Positions 45,940-58,995 of a DNA stretch of 64,000 nt are shown here, in pieces (position 1 is the first letter of the stretch; each line of letters starts with the position of its first letter). Both the position numbers and the translations under genes were made by a program. Under the pieces are notes generated by a model. It saw only the letters and a program-made list of their open reading frames with translations, was not told the DNA's origin and made no database searches. Source of the DNA: Deroplatys truncata (lineage: Eukaryota; Arthropoda; Insecta; Mantodea; Mantidae); NCBI GenBank assembly GCA_030765065.1, contig CM060988.1, positions 202,490,565 through 202,554,564 of the forward strand. The letters are read 5' to 3'.

Positions 45940-46235
45940 CGTGTGTCTGTCCACGATATAACTCAAAAACGAACAGTTGAGCATCTTCGAAATTTTGAAC
46001 AAAATCCTCCATCCCAAACTACTCTTATATGGAAAATGTTTCGTCGTTTTTGTTTTTCTCAAAAATATCGTATGTTTAAGATATTTACACGACAAAATGT
46101 ATACCTTGAATTTTTTGGGAATAGCCTAACAAGTCCTCTGAATAAAATGTATAATTGATAAACTGCATGGAGATCTCGTTAAAGCACACAATTTATATGC
46201 AATACAAATTTTTGTGGCGTTAACCACTTGCGAGA
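45940..46235 (+). repeat. DR repeat, plus orientation, partial
   Basis: Starts at the GT-run region (GTGTCTGTCCACGATATAAC), then CAAAATCCTCCATCCCAAAC, ATATTTACACGACAAAATGT, GAATTTTTTGGGAATAGCCT and CCACTTGCGAGATATTC. Confidence 0.75.
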
Positions 46236-46434
46236 TATTCTGAATTTTCTCTACTGTATCTACTTTTCTCAACTACAAATTGCTATACTTTGTAAAGAGA
46301 GCTCCATATAACGACATCTCCGACTATCCCCTTAGCTCACTGTATTCTTCTTCTGCCTGTGTGACGAAAGTTTATCTCCATTAACAACAAGTAGGTAGAA
46401 GAGTGGGCAGAGAATGCAGCACATCACATTGTTT

Positions 46435-46690
46435 AATTTCTCCACCACTTAAGTTAGAGCAGGCATTGTATTCCGGCCAAAAAGTTGACATCTAGATTTA
46501 AACCAGAAATACATGTTTCGAGGTCCTCTGAAGAAAAAACTTTATAAGCATGTTTATGTGTGTCAAATAAGTATTACATTTTATATATAAGTCAGACACT
46601 GTCATCCTCGAAACTGCCATTTATACGTACAGCAGTTTTAGTTATTTTTCTTTTTCACAAAAATGGCTGTAAATATAGATTTGGAGTAAT
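46435..46690 (+). repeat. DR repeat, plus orientation, diverged
   Basis: TTAATTTCTCCACCACTTAA, GCATTGTATTCCGGCCAAAA, AAATACATGTTTCGAGGTCC, then a shortened CACAAAAATGGCTGTAA. Confidence 0.6.
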
Positions 46691-46974
46691 AATTTTGTAA
46701 AACCGGTAAGCAATAAGACATGAGCAAAACCCTGCTCTACGAAAAATGCTGCTCCTTGAAATACAATTTATATTTACATATTGTAAAAACTTCTTGGAGG
46801 TTCTAGGTGATTGAAATTGTAGCGTAATATATAACATTGCCAGGCCCTATAATATAATTGTACAATATTTTAACTAATTGTGATAATTATATAAAGTGGA
46901 AATATGGGAAAGGTAAGTTTTAACAGTTGTAAGGATAATGTATAATTTTCGTTGGGGTCCTATAAGTACACAAC

Positions 46975-49900
46975 TATTCGCCTACATAGGTCAAAGAGTG
47001 TTGAAATATGGCAGAGAACGGAGACACCTCGCATCTCGACCCAACGCGCATTTTTGTGTCTACTACTCCCAGGAGGTACGGATGAGGTGAAGGAACAGCA
47101 GGAGGCTATAACTATGACTATGACCGGGGAACGGATGAAGTGAAGGAACAGCAGGAGGCTATAGCTATGGCTATGACCAGGGAACGGATGAGGTGAAGGA
47201 ACAGCAGGAGACTATAACTATGACTATGACCAGGGAACGGATGAGGTGAAGGAACAGCAGGAGGCTATAGCTATGACTATGACCAGGGAATGGATGAGGT
47301 GAAGTAATAGCAGGAGACTATAGGTATGACTATGACCAGGGAATGGATGAGGTGAAGGAACAGCAGGAGACTATAGGTATGACTATGACCAGGGAACAGA
47401 TGAGGTGAAGGAACAGCAGGAGACTATAGGTATGACTATGGCCGGGGAACGGATGAAGTGAAGGAACAGCAGGAGGCTATAACTATGACTATGACCAGGG
47501 AACGGATGCGGTGAAGGAACAGCAGGAGACTATAACTATGACTATGACCAGGGAACGGATGGGGTGAAGGAACAGCAGGAGGCTATAGCTATGACTATGA
47601 CCAGGGAACGGATGAGGTGAAGGAACAGCAGGAGGCTATAGCTATGACTATGACCAGGGAACGGATGAGGTGAAGGAACAGCAGGAGACTATAGCTATGA
47701 CTATGACCAGGGAACGGATGAGCTGAAGGAACAGCAGGAGACTATAGGTATGACTATGACCAGGGAACAGATGAAGTGATGGAACAGCAGGAGACTATAG
47801 CTATGACTATGAACGGGGAACGGATGAAGTGAAGGAACAGCAGGAGGCTATAGCTATGACTATGATCAGGGAACGGATGAGGTGAAGGAACAGCAGGAGA
47901 CTATAGCTATGACTATGACCGGGGAACGGATGAAGTGAAGAAACAGCAGGAGACTATAGCTATGACTATGACCGGGGAACGGATGCGGTGAAGGAACAGC
48001 AGGAGACTATAGGTATGACTATGACCGGGGAACGGATGACGTGAAGGAACAGCAGGAGACTATAGGTATGACTATGACCAGGGAACGGATGAGCTGAAGG
48101 AACAGCAGGAGGCTATAGGCATGACTATGACCACGGAACGGATGAGGTGAAGGAACAGCAGGAGGCTATAACTATGATTATGGCCAGGGTACGGATGAGG
48201 TGAAGGAACAGCAGGAGGCTATAGGTATGACTATGACCAGGGAACGGATGAGGTGAAGGAACAGCAGGAGGCTATAGGCATGACTATGACCACGGAACGG
48301 ATGAGGTGAAGGAACAGCAGGAGACTATAGCTATGACTATGAACGGGGAACGGATGAAGTGAAGGAACAGCAGGAGGCTATAGCTATGACTATGATCAGG
48401 AAACGGATGAGGTGAAGGAACAGCAGGAGACTATAGCTATGACTATGACCGGGGAACGGATGAAGTGAAGAAACAGCAGGAGACTATAGCTATGACTATG
48501 ACCGGGGAACGGATGCGGTGAAGGAACAGCAGGAGACTATAGGTATGACTATGACCGGGGAACGGATGACGTGAAGGAACAGCAGGAGACTATAGGTATG
48601 ACTATGACCAGGGAACGGACGAGCTGAAGGAACAGCAGGAGGCTATAGCTATAACTATGACCAGGGAACGGATGAGCTGAAGGAACAGCAGGAGACTATA
48701 GGTATAACTATGACCAGGGAACAGATGAGCTGAAGGAACAGCAGGAGACTATAGGTATAACTATGACCAGGGAACGGATGAGCTGAAGGAACAGCAGGAG
48801 ACTATAGGTATAACTATGACCAGGGAACGGATGAGCTGAAGGAACAGCAGGAGACTATAGGTATAACTATGACCAGGGAACGGATGAGCTGAAGGAACAG
48901 CAGGAGACTATAGGTATAACTATGACCAGGGAACAGATGAGCTGAAGGAACAGCAGGAGACTATAGGTATAACTATGACCAGGGAACGGATGAGCTGAAG
49001 GAACAGCAGGAGACTATAGGTATAACTATGACCAGGGAACGGATGAGCTGAAGGAACAGCAGGAGGCTATAGCTATAACTATGACCAGGGAACAGATGAG
49101 GTGAAGTAACAGCAGGAGACTATAGGTATAACTATGACCAGGGAACAGATGAGCTGAAGGAACAGCAGGAGACTATAGCTATGACTATGACCAGGGAACG
49201 GATGACGTGAAGGAACAGCAGGAGACTATAGCTATAACTATGACCAGGGAACGGATGACGTGAAGGAACAGCAGGAGGCTATAGCTATAACTATGACCAG
49301 GGAACAGATGAAGTGATGGAACAGCAGGAGACTATAGGTATAACTATGACCAGGGAACAGATGAGGTGAAGGAACAGCAGGAGACTATAGCTATGACTAT
49401 GACCAGGGAACGGATGACGTGAAGGAACAGCAGGAGACTATAGGTATGACTATGACCAGAGAACGGATAAGCTGAAGGAACAGCAGGAGGCTATAGCTAT
49501 AACTATGACCAGGGAATAGATGAAGTGAGGAAACAGCAGGAGACTATAGGTATAACTATGACCAGGGAACAGATGAGGTGAAGGAACAGCAGGAGGCTAT
49601 AGGTATGACTATGATCAGGGAACAGATGAGGTGAAGGAACAGCAGGAGACTATAGGTATGACTATGACCAGGGAACAGATGAGGTGAAGGAACAGCAGGA
49701 GGCTATAACTATGACTATGACCAGCGAACAGATGAGGTGAAGGAACAGCAGGAGACTATAGGTATGACTATGACCAGGGAACAGATGATGTGAAGGAACA
49801 GTAGGAGGCTATAGGTATGACTATGACCAGGGAACGGATGACGTGAAGGAACAGCAGGAGACTATAGGTATGACTATGACCAGGGAACGGATGAGGTGAA

Positions 49901-51215
49901 GGAACAGCAGGAGACTATAGGTATGACTATGACCAGGGAATGGATGAGGTGAAGGAACAGCAGGATACTATAACTATAACTATGACCAGGGAACGGATGA
50001 GGTGAAGGAACAGCAGGAGACTATAGCTATAACTATGACCAGGGAACGGATGAGGTGAAGGAACAGCAGGATACTATAACTATAACTATGACCAGGGAAC
50101 GGATGAGGTGAAGGAACAGCAGGATACTATAACTATAACTATGACCAGGGAACGGATGAGGTGAAGGAACAGCAGGAGACTATAGGTATGACTATGACCA
50201 GGGAACGGTTGAGGTGAAGGAACAGCAGGAGGCTATAGGCATGACTATGACCACGGAACGGATGAGGTGAAGGAACAGCAGGAGGCTATAACTATGATTA
50301 TGGCCAGGGTACGGATGAGGTGAAGGAACAGCAGGAGGCTATAGGTATGACTATGACCAGGGAACGGATGAGGTGAAGGAACAGCAGGAGGCTATAGGCA
50401 TGACTATGACCACGGAACGGATGAGGTGAAGGAACAGCAGACTATAGGTATGACTATGACCAGGGAATGGATAAGGTGAAGTAACAGCAGGAGACTATAG
50501 CTATGATTATGACCAGGGAACGGACGAGGTGAAGGAACAGCAGACTATAGGTATGACTATGACCAGGGAACGGATAAGGTGAAGGAACAGCAGACTATAG
50601 GTATGACTATGACCAGGGAACGGATGAGGTGAAGTAACAGCAGGAGTCTATAGCTATGATTATGACCAGGGAACGGACGAGGTGAAGGAACAGCAGGAGA
50701 CTATAGGTATGACTATGACCAGGGAACGGATGACGTGAAGGAACACCAGGAGACTATATTTATGACTATGACCAGGGAACGGATGAGGTGAAGGAACAGC
50801 AGGAGACTATGGGTATGGCTATGACCAGGGAACGGATGAAGTGAAGTAACAGCAAGAGACTATAGGTATGACTATGACCAGGGAACGGATGAGGTGAAGG
50901 AACAGCAGGAGGCTATAACTATGACTATGACCAGGGAACGGATGGGCTCAAGGAACAGCAGGAGACTATAGCTATGACTATGACCAGGGAACGGATGAGG
51001 TGAAGTAACAGCAGGAGGCTATAACTATGACTATGACCAGGGAACGGATGAGGTGAAGTAACAGCAGGAGGCTATAGCTATGACTATGACCAGGGCACGG
51101 ATGAGGTGAAGGAACAGCAAGAGACTATAGCTATGACTATGACCAGGGCACGGATGAGGTGAAGGAACAGCAAGAGACTATAGCTATGACTATGACTAGG
51201 GTACGGATGAGTTGA
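46975..51215. repeat. 53-bp minisatellite array, about 78 copies (SINE-A tail family)
   Basis: Period is 53 bp (GACCAGGGAACGG at 47175 and 47228, and onward). Each unit reads GACCAGGGAACGGATGAGG, TGAAGGAACAGCAGGAG, (A/G)CTATA and a variable (G/A)(G/C)TAT(G/A)ACTAT. The leftmost ~100 bp (ACGGAGACACCTCGC, CTACTCCCAGGAGGTACGG) keep the longer unit type of the 113- and 123-bp arrays. Within the array, a 10-unit block is repeated 530 bp apart (GAACGGGGAA at 47811 and 48341) and another block 2120 bp (40 units) apart (GGCATGACTATGACCACGG at 48118 and 50238). 53 is not a multiple of 3, so frames close quickly. Confidence 0.95.
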
Positions 51216-51563
51216 AGGAAGCGCTTAAAGACTGGCCGACCGAGATACGCAGAGGTTCCTAACGTTTCTAAGCTTGATGACTCGGTCACACCGGGGGGCT
51301 ATCGAGAGGAGCTCTCCGACGAGCAAGCATCTACCAGTACTGACCGACACAGCGAAGGCCCTGGGTCCTCCTTAAACATGGAAGCGAAATAAGAGGAAAT
51401 TAGGGAAAGGAAGTTCGTCGTAGAGGAGAGAAACCACCCCTGCATTCGCCTTGCCAACCATGAAAAGTTACGAAAAACCCATGGCCAGAGTGGTGGCGCC
51501 AGAAATTAAATCCAGCACCTCCCGTATGCCTCGGATGTTATTGTGCAGCCATCTCGCTCGCTC
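51216..51563 (-). mobile_element. SINE-A head and body bordering the 53-bp array
   Basis: Minus strand: GAGCGAGCGAGATGGCTGC (A-box region), GGAGGTGCTGGATTTAATTTC (degenerate B box), CATGGGTTTTTCGTAACTTT, GGTGGTTTCTCTCCTCTACG and CTTCCTTTCCCTAATTTCC. The order matches the head of the copy ending at 3881 and the unexpanded copy at 11897. Confidence 0.65.
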
Positions 51564-51575
51564 ACGTTGAGGGGT

Positions 51576-52449
51576 TTCAAAATAAGGTTAGCGGAAGATG
51601 CTAGTTCACATTTACCAGATTCTAAAACCAAAAGTGTACCAAGTATTGACAAAATCATCTTTATAGCAAATTTGAGTGAAATCAGAGGCAAACATAATAT
51701 ATTTAAAAGATTTTAAGACCTTTGAGAGTAAGTCGTGTTCGCTATAAACTTCCAACAACGACTGAAATCGGATGACATGAATATTAAATTTCCGTTAAAC
51801 CCCACACTTCTGAAAAATTTGGAAACCTTTATATCTTATTTTTGTTGGGAAGAAAAGTCTGTTCAGTGGTGAAGGAATTATGAAAACCTCTGACATTATC
51901 CCCCATCCAAACCTACAACTTTCTCGTTCTATAGTGTTGGTGGTGAGAGAATAGCGTGTCTACCTTGTATTCTAAACATCCCAAGATCGAATGCCGAATA
52001 CGGGTAAGGGCATTCCCTTATATCTGTCACCCAATGTACTCCAACATCATTTGAACATAATTTTGGCAATTTCATATGCCAGATGAACATTTTCTCTCCG
52101 TTAATTTGTCAGCTAAAATATTTTAAAGTGGCGAGGATACAACCCCATCTCGTGTTCGTGAGAAGAAAGCTGAACCCTACAACAGAAGCCCAGGCAATAT
52201 CGTGATCATTTTTACGCAACAAGGTCGCTGGGCGCGTGACGTAAGTACTTCAGGTCCGACAACTTTACCTGCAGGTCATTCAACTTGCTTCACTTTCAGT
52301 TGAACGCAATGTTTACATGTAGACAAAAAGAGGCCATGAGGAGGGGAATGAGCGGATGTAGAGGGGCCTCAGGGACAAATTGATTTGCTAACTACATCCA
52401 GAGTGTGTGTGCCTATCTGTGGGGCCAATGTCGCAGAGTTGGGGGCTAC
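51576..52449. other. Unassigned stretch
   Basis: No recognised gene or repeat. It ends at GGGGGCTACCTGACATGG, where the first degenerate 63-bp monomer begins. Confidence 0.4.
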
Positions 52450-54791
52450 CTGACATGGTAAAGCTGTGACACAGTATACCAGTGTCAATCACTGACCTCT
52501 ATATTGTGGTACTAGACATGATACAGCAGTGATACAGTATAGCAGTGCCAATCACTGACCTCTATATTGTGGTACTAGACATGATACAGCAGTGATACAG
52601 TATAGCAGTGCCAATCACTAGCCTCTATATTGTGGTACTAGACATTATACAGCAGGGATACAGTATAGCAGTGCCAATCACTGACCTCTATATTGTGGTA
52701 CTAGACATGATACAGCAGTGATACAGTATACCAGTGTCAATCACTGACCTCCATATTGTGGTACTAGACATGATACAGCAGTGATACAGTATACCAATGT
52801 CAATCACTGGCCTCTATATTGTGGTACTAGACATTATACAGCAGTGATACAGTATACCAGTGCCAGTCACTGGCCTGTATATTCTGGTATTAGACATTAT
52901 ACAGCAGTGATACAGTATACCAGTGTCAATCACTGGCCTCTATATTGTGGTACTAGACATCATACAGCAGTGATACAGTATACCAGTCCCAATCTCTGGC
53001 ATGTATATTGTGGTACTAGACATTATACAGCAGTGATACAGTATACCTGTCCCAATCACTGGCCTGTATATTGTGGTACCAGACATTATACAGCAGTGAT
53101 ACAGTATAGCAGTCCCAATCACTGGCCTGTATATTGTGGTACTAGACATGATACAGCAGTGATACAGTATAGCAGTTCCAATCACTGGCCTCTATATTGT
53201 GGTACCAGACATTATACAGCAGTGATACAGTATACCAGTCCCAATCACTCGCCTGTATATTGTGGTACCAGACATTATACAGCAGTGATACAGTATACCA
53301 GTGCCAATCACTGGCCTGTATATTGTGGTACTAGACATGATACAGCAGTGATACAGTATAGCAGTCCCAATCACTGGCCTGTATATTGTGGTACTAGAAA
53401 TGACGCAGCAGTGATACAGTATACCAGTCCCAATCACTCGCCTGTATATTGTGGTACCAGACATTATACAGCAGTGATACAGTATACCAGTGCCAATCAC
53501 TGGCCTGTATATTGTGGTACTAGACATGATACAGCAGTGATACAGTATAGCAGTCCCAATCACTGGCCTGTATATTGTGGTACTAGACATGATACAGTAG
53601 TGATACAGTATACCATTGCCAATCACTGACCTGTATATTGTGGTACCAGACATTATACAGCAGTGATAGAGTATAGCAGTCTTAATCACTGGCCTGTATA
53701 TTGTGGTACTAGACATGATATAGCAGTGATACAGTATACCAGTGCCAAACACTGGCCTGTATATTGTGGTACCAGACATTATACCGCAGTGATACAGTAT
53801 ACCATTGCCAATCACTAGCCTCTATATTGTGGTACCAGACATTATACAGCAGTGATACAGTATACCAGTCCCAATCACTGGCCTGTATATTGTGGTACTA
53901 GACATGATACAGCAGTGATACAGTATACCAGTCCCAATCACTGGCCTGTATATTGTGGTACTAGACATGATATAGCAGTGATACAGTATAGCAGTCCCAA
54001 TCACTGGCCTGTATATTGTGGTACCAGACATTATACAGCAGTGATACAGTATACCATTGCCAATCACTGACCTGTATATTGTGGTACCAGACATTATACA
54101 GCAGTGATACAGTATAGCAGTCTTAATCACTGGCCTGTATATTGTGGTACTAGACATGATATAGCAGTGATACAGTATACCAGTGCCAAACACTGGCCTG
54201 TATATTGTGGTACCAGACATTATACAGCAGTGATACAGTATACCATTGCCAATCACTAGCCTCTATATTGTGGTACCAGACATTATACAGCAGTGATACA
54301 GTATACCAGTCCCAATCACTGGCCTGTATATTGTGGTACTAGACATGATTCAGCAGTGATACAGTATAGCAGTCCCAATCACTGGCCTGTATATTGTGGT
54401 ACTAGACATGATACAACAGTGATACAGTATACCAGTGCCAATCACTGGCTTGTATATTGTGGTACTAGACATGATACAGCAGTGATACAGTATACCAGTG
54501 CCAATCACTGACCTCTATATTGTGGTACTAGACATGATACAGCAGTTATACAGTATACCAGTGCCAATCACTGGCCTGTATATTGTGGTACTAGACATGA
54601 TACAACAGTGATACAGTATACCGGTGCCAATCACTGGCTTGTATATTGTGGTACTAGACATGATACAGCAGTGATACAGTATACCAGTGCCAATCACTGA
54701 CCTCTATATTGTGGTACTAGACATGATACAGCAGTGATACAGTATACCAGTGCCAATCACTGGCTTGTATATTGTGGTACTAGACATGGTA

Positions 54792-55092
54792 AAATAAATA
54801 AATAAATTGAGTTTTATTTATGGACGCTCTTTGACTACTATGGTTCTTAGCGTCCCATTCAATATTGGGCGTGAAACACCGGTAATTTTGCTCAGAGGCC
54901 TCTTTATCAGGCTTGAGGTTCTTTTACGTGCCGTAAATCTACGGCACGGGACCACCGGCTTTACTTCCCTTCCGAAGGAAGCCGTGCTAACGATTTTTAC
55001 GCCCGAAAAAATCCATCGCCCTCCGCCGGGTTTGAACCTGCGACCTTGGGAACTAGAGGCTAGCACGGTACCACTAGTCCACGGAGGACGAC
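54792..55092 (-). mobile_element. SINE-B inside the 63-bp array, copy 1
   Basis: A 301-bp SINE in minus orientation between perfect 13-bp repeats ACTAGACATGGTA (54779-54791 and 55093-55105), which are also part of the host monomer. Read on minus: GTCGTCCTCCGTGGACTAGT (head with A box), GGTCGCAGGTTCAAACCC (B box), CGGAGG closing the tRNA-like acceptor stem with CCTCCG, then the GGAAGGGAAGTAAAGCC and CGTAGATTTACGGCACG blocks, and a (TTTA)n tail. This copy has CTTTGACTACTA where the others have CTTTAACTACTA. Confidence 0.95.
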
Positions 55093-57498
55093 ACTAGACA
55101 TGGTACAGCAGTGATACAGTATAGCAGTCCCAATCACTGGCCTGTATATTGTGGTACTAGACATGACACAGCAGTGATACAGTATACCAGTCCCAATCAC
55201 TCGCCTGTATATTGTGGTACCAGACATTATACAGCAGTGATACAGTGTACCAGTGCCAATCACTGGCCTGTATATTGTAGTACCAGACATTATACAGCAG
55301 TGATACAGTATACCAGTGCCAATCACTGGCCTGTATATTGTGGTACTAGACATGATACAGCAGTGATACAGTATAGCAGTCCCAATCACTGGCCTGTATA
55401 TTGTGGTACTAGACATGATACAGCAGTGATAAATATACCAGTGTCAATCACTGACCTCCATATTGTGGTACTAGACATGATACAGCAGTGATACAGTATA
55501 CCAATGTCAATCACTGGCCTCTATATTGTGGTACTAGACATTATACAGCAGTGATACAGTATACCAGTGCCAGTCACTGGCCTGTATATTCTGGTATTAG
55601 ACATTATACAGCAGTGATACAGTATACCAGTGTCAATCACTGACCTCTATATTGTGGTACTAGACATCATACAGCAGTGATACAGTATACCAGTGCCAAT
55701 CTCTGGCATGTATATTGTGGTACTAGACATTATACAGCAGTGATACAGTATACCTGTCCCAATCACTGGCCTGTATATTGTGGTACCAGACATTATACAG
55801 CAGTGATACAGTATAGCAGTCCCAATCACTGGCCTGTATATTGTGGTACTAGACATGATACAGCAGTGATACAGTATAGCAGTTCCAATCACTGGGCTCT
55901 ATATTGTGGTACCAGACATTATACAGCAGTGATACAGTATACCAGTCCCAATCACTCGCCTGTATATTGTGGTACCAGACATTATACAGCAGTGATACAG
56001 TATACCAGTGCCAATCACTGGCCTGTATATTGTGGTACTAGACATGATACAGCAGTGATACAGTATAGCAGTCCCAATCACTGGCCTGTATATTGTGGTA
56101 CTAGAAATGACGCAGCAGTGATACAGTATACCAGTCCCAATCACTCGCCTGTATATTGTGGTACCAGACATTATACAGCAGTGATACAGTATACCAGTGC
56201 CAATCACTGGCCTGTATATTGTGGTACTAGACATGATACAGCAGTGAAACAGTATAGCAGTCCCAATCACTGGCCTGTATATTATGGTACTAGACATGAT
56301 ACAGTAGTGATACAGTATACCATTGCCAATCACTGACCTGTATATTGTGGTACCAGACATTATACAGCAGTGATACAGTATAGCAGTCTTAATCACTGGC
56401 CTGTATATTGTGGTACTAGACATGATATAGCAGTGATACAGTATACCAGTGCCAAACACTGGCCTGTATATTGTGGTACCAGACATTATACAGCAGCGAT
56501 ACAGTATACCATTGCCAATCACTAGCCTCTATATTGTGGTACCAGACATTATACAGCAGTGATACAGTATACCAGTCCCAATCACTGGCCTGTATATTGT
56601 GGTACTAGACATGATACAGCAGTGATACAGCATACCAGTCCCAATCACTGGCCTGTATATTGTGGTACTAGACATGATATAGCAGTGATACAGTATAGCA
56701 GTCCCAATCACTGGCCTGTATATTGTGGTACCAGACATTATACAGCAGTGATACAGTATACCATTGCCAATCACTGACCTGTATATTGTGGTACCAGACA
56801 TTATACAGCAGTGATACAGTATAGCAGTCTTAATCACTGGCCTGTATATTGTGGTACTAGACATGATATAGCAGTGATACAGTATACCAGTGCCAAACAC
56901 TGGCCTGTATATTGTGGTACCAGACATTATACAGCAGTGATACAGTATACCATTGCCAATCACTAGCCTCTATATTGTGGTACCAGACATTATACAGCAG
57001 TGATACAGTATACCAGTCCCAATCACTGGCCTGTATATTGTGGTACTAGACATGATTCAGCAGTGATACAGTATAGCAGTCCCAATCACTGGCCTGTATA
57101 TTGTGGTACTAGACATGATACAACAGTGATACAGTATACCAGTGCCAATCACTGGCTTGTATATTGTGGTACTAGACATGATACAGCAGTGATACAGTAT
57201 ACCAGTGCCAATCACTGACCTCTACATTGTGGTACTAGACATGATACAGCAGTTATACAGTATACCAGTGCCAATCACTGGCCTGTATATTGTGGTACTA
57301 GACATGATACAACAGTGATACAGTATACCGGTGCCAATCACTGGCTTGTATATTGTGGTACTAGACATGATACAGCAGTGATACAGTATACCAGTGCCAA
57401 TCACTGACCTCTATATTGTGGTACTAGACATGATACAGCAGTGATACAGTATACCAGTGCCAATCACTGGCTTGTATATTGTGGTACTAGACATGGTA

Positions 57499-57799
57499 AA
57501 ATAAATAAATAAATTGAGTTTTATTTATGGACGCTCTTTAACTACTATGGTTCTTAGCGTCCCATTCAATATTGGGCGTGAAACACCGGTAATTTTGCTC
57601 AGAGGCCTCTTTATCAGGCTTGAGGTTCTTTTACGTGCCGTAAATCTACGGCACGGGACCACCGGCTTTACTTCCCTTCCGAAGGAAGCCGTGCTAACGA
57701 TTTTTACGCCCGAAAAAATCCATCGCCCTCCGCCGGGTTTGAACCTGCGACCTTGGGAACTAGAAGCTAGCACGGTACCACTAGTCCACGGAGGACGAC
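57499..57799 (-). mobile_element. SINE-B inside the 63-bp array, copy 2
   Basis: Same 301 bp and same flanking 13-mer as copy 1, starting 2707 bp downstream. The private change is CTAGAAGCTAGC where most copies have CTAGAGGCTAGC. Confidence 0.95.
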
Positions 57800-58694
57800 A
57801 CTAGACATGGTACAGCAGTGATACAGTATAGCAGTCCCAATCACTGGCCTGTATATTGTGGTACTAGACATGACACAGCAGTGATACAGTATACCAGTCC
57901 CAATCACTCGCCTGTATATTGTGGTACCAGACATTATACAGCAGTGATACAGTGTACCAGTGCCAATCACTGGCCTGTATATTGTGGTACCAGACATTAT
58001 ACAGCAGTGATACAGTATACCAGTGCCAATCACTGGCCTGTATATTGTGGTACTAGACATGATACAGCAGTGATACAGTATAGCAGTCCCAATCACTGGC
58101 CTGTATATTGTGGTACTAGACATGATACAGCAGTGATACAGTATACCAGTGTCAATCACTGACCTCCATATTGTGGTACTAGACATGATACAGCAGTGAT
58201 ACAGTATACCAATGTCAATCACTGGCCTCTATATTGTGGTACTAGACATTATACAGCAGTGATACAGTATACCAGTGCCAGTCACTGGCCTGTATATTCT
58301 GGTATTAGACATTATACAGCAGTGATACAGTATACCAGTGTCAATCACTGGCCTCTATATTGTGGTACTAGACATGACACAGCAGTGATACAGTATACCA
58401 GTCCCAATCACTCGCCTGTATATTGTGGTACTAGACATGATACAGCAGTTATACAGTATACCAGTGCCAATCACTGGCCTGTATATTGTGGTACTAGACA
58501 TGATACAACAGTGATACAGTATACCGGTGCCAATCACTGGCTTGTATATTGTGGTACTAGACATGATACAGCAGTGATACAGTATACCAGTGCCAATCAC
58601 TGACCTCTATATTGTGGTACTAGACATGATACAGCAGTGATACAGTATACCAGTGCCAATCACTGGCTTGTATATTGTGGTACTAGACATGGTA

Positions 58695-58995
58695 AAATAA
58701 ATAAATAAATTGAGTTTTATTTATGGACGCTCTTTAACTACTATGGTTCTTAGCGTCCCATTCAATATTGGGGGTGAAACACCGGTAATTTTGCTCAGAG
58801 GCCTCTTTATCAGGCTTGAGGTTCTTTTACGTGCCGTAAATCTACGGCACGGGACCACCGGCTTTACTTCCCTTCCGAAGGAAGCCGTGCTAACGATTTT
58901 TACGCCCGAAAAAATCCATCGCCCTCCGCCGGGTTTGAACCTGCGACCTTGGGAACTAGAGACTAGCACGGTACCACTAGTCCACGGAGGACGAC
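58695..58995 (-). mobile_element. SINE-B inside the 63-bp array, copy 3
   Basis: Starts 1196 bp after copy 2. Private changes are TTGGGGGTGAAAC (others TTGGGCGTGAAAC) and CTAGAGACTAGC. Confidence 0.95.

Larger units (their letters stand above)
46961..51563 (-). mobile_element. SINE-A retroposon with a ~78-copy minisatellite tail
   Basis: In minus orientation: tRNA-like head at the right end (51563), body to about 51216, then the 53-bp array and one longer ancestral-type unit at the far left. CGTTGAGGGGT (51565-51575) and CGTTGGGGT (46950-46958) may be the two arms of a target duplication with an indel, which is weaker evidence than for the copy at 1312. At 4.6 kb it would be more than ten times the length of the unexpanded copy at 11897. 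Confidence 0.6.

Noticed and set aside
54807..55097. A 96-codon frame repeated five times (MSFIYGRSL...)
   Set aside because: It is the antisense strand of SINE-B, present in every copy because the SINE was co-amplified.
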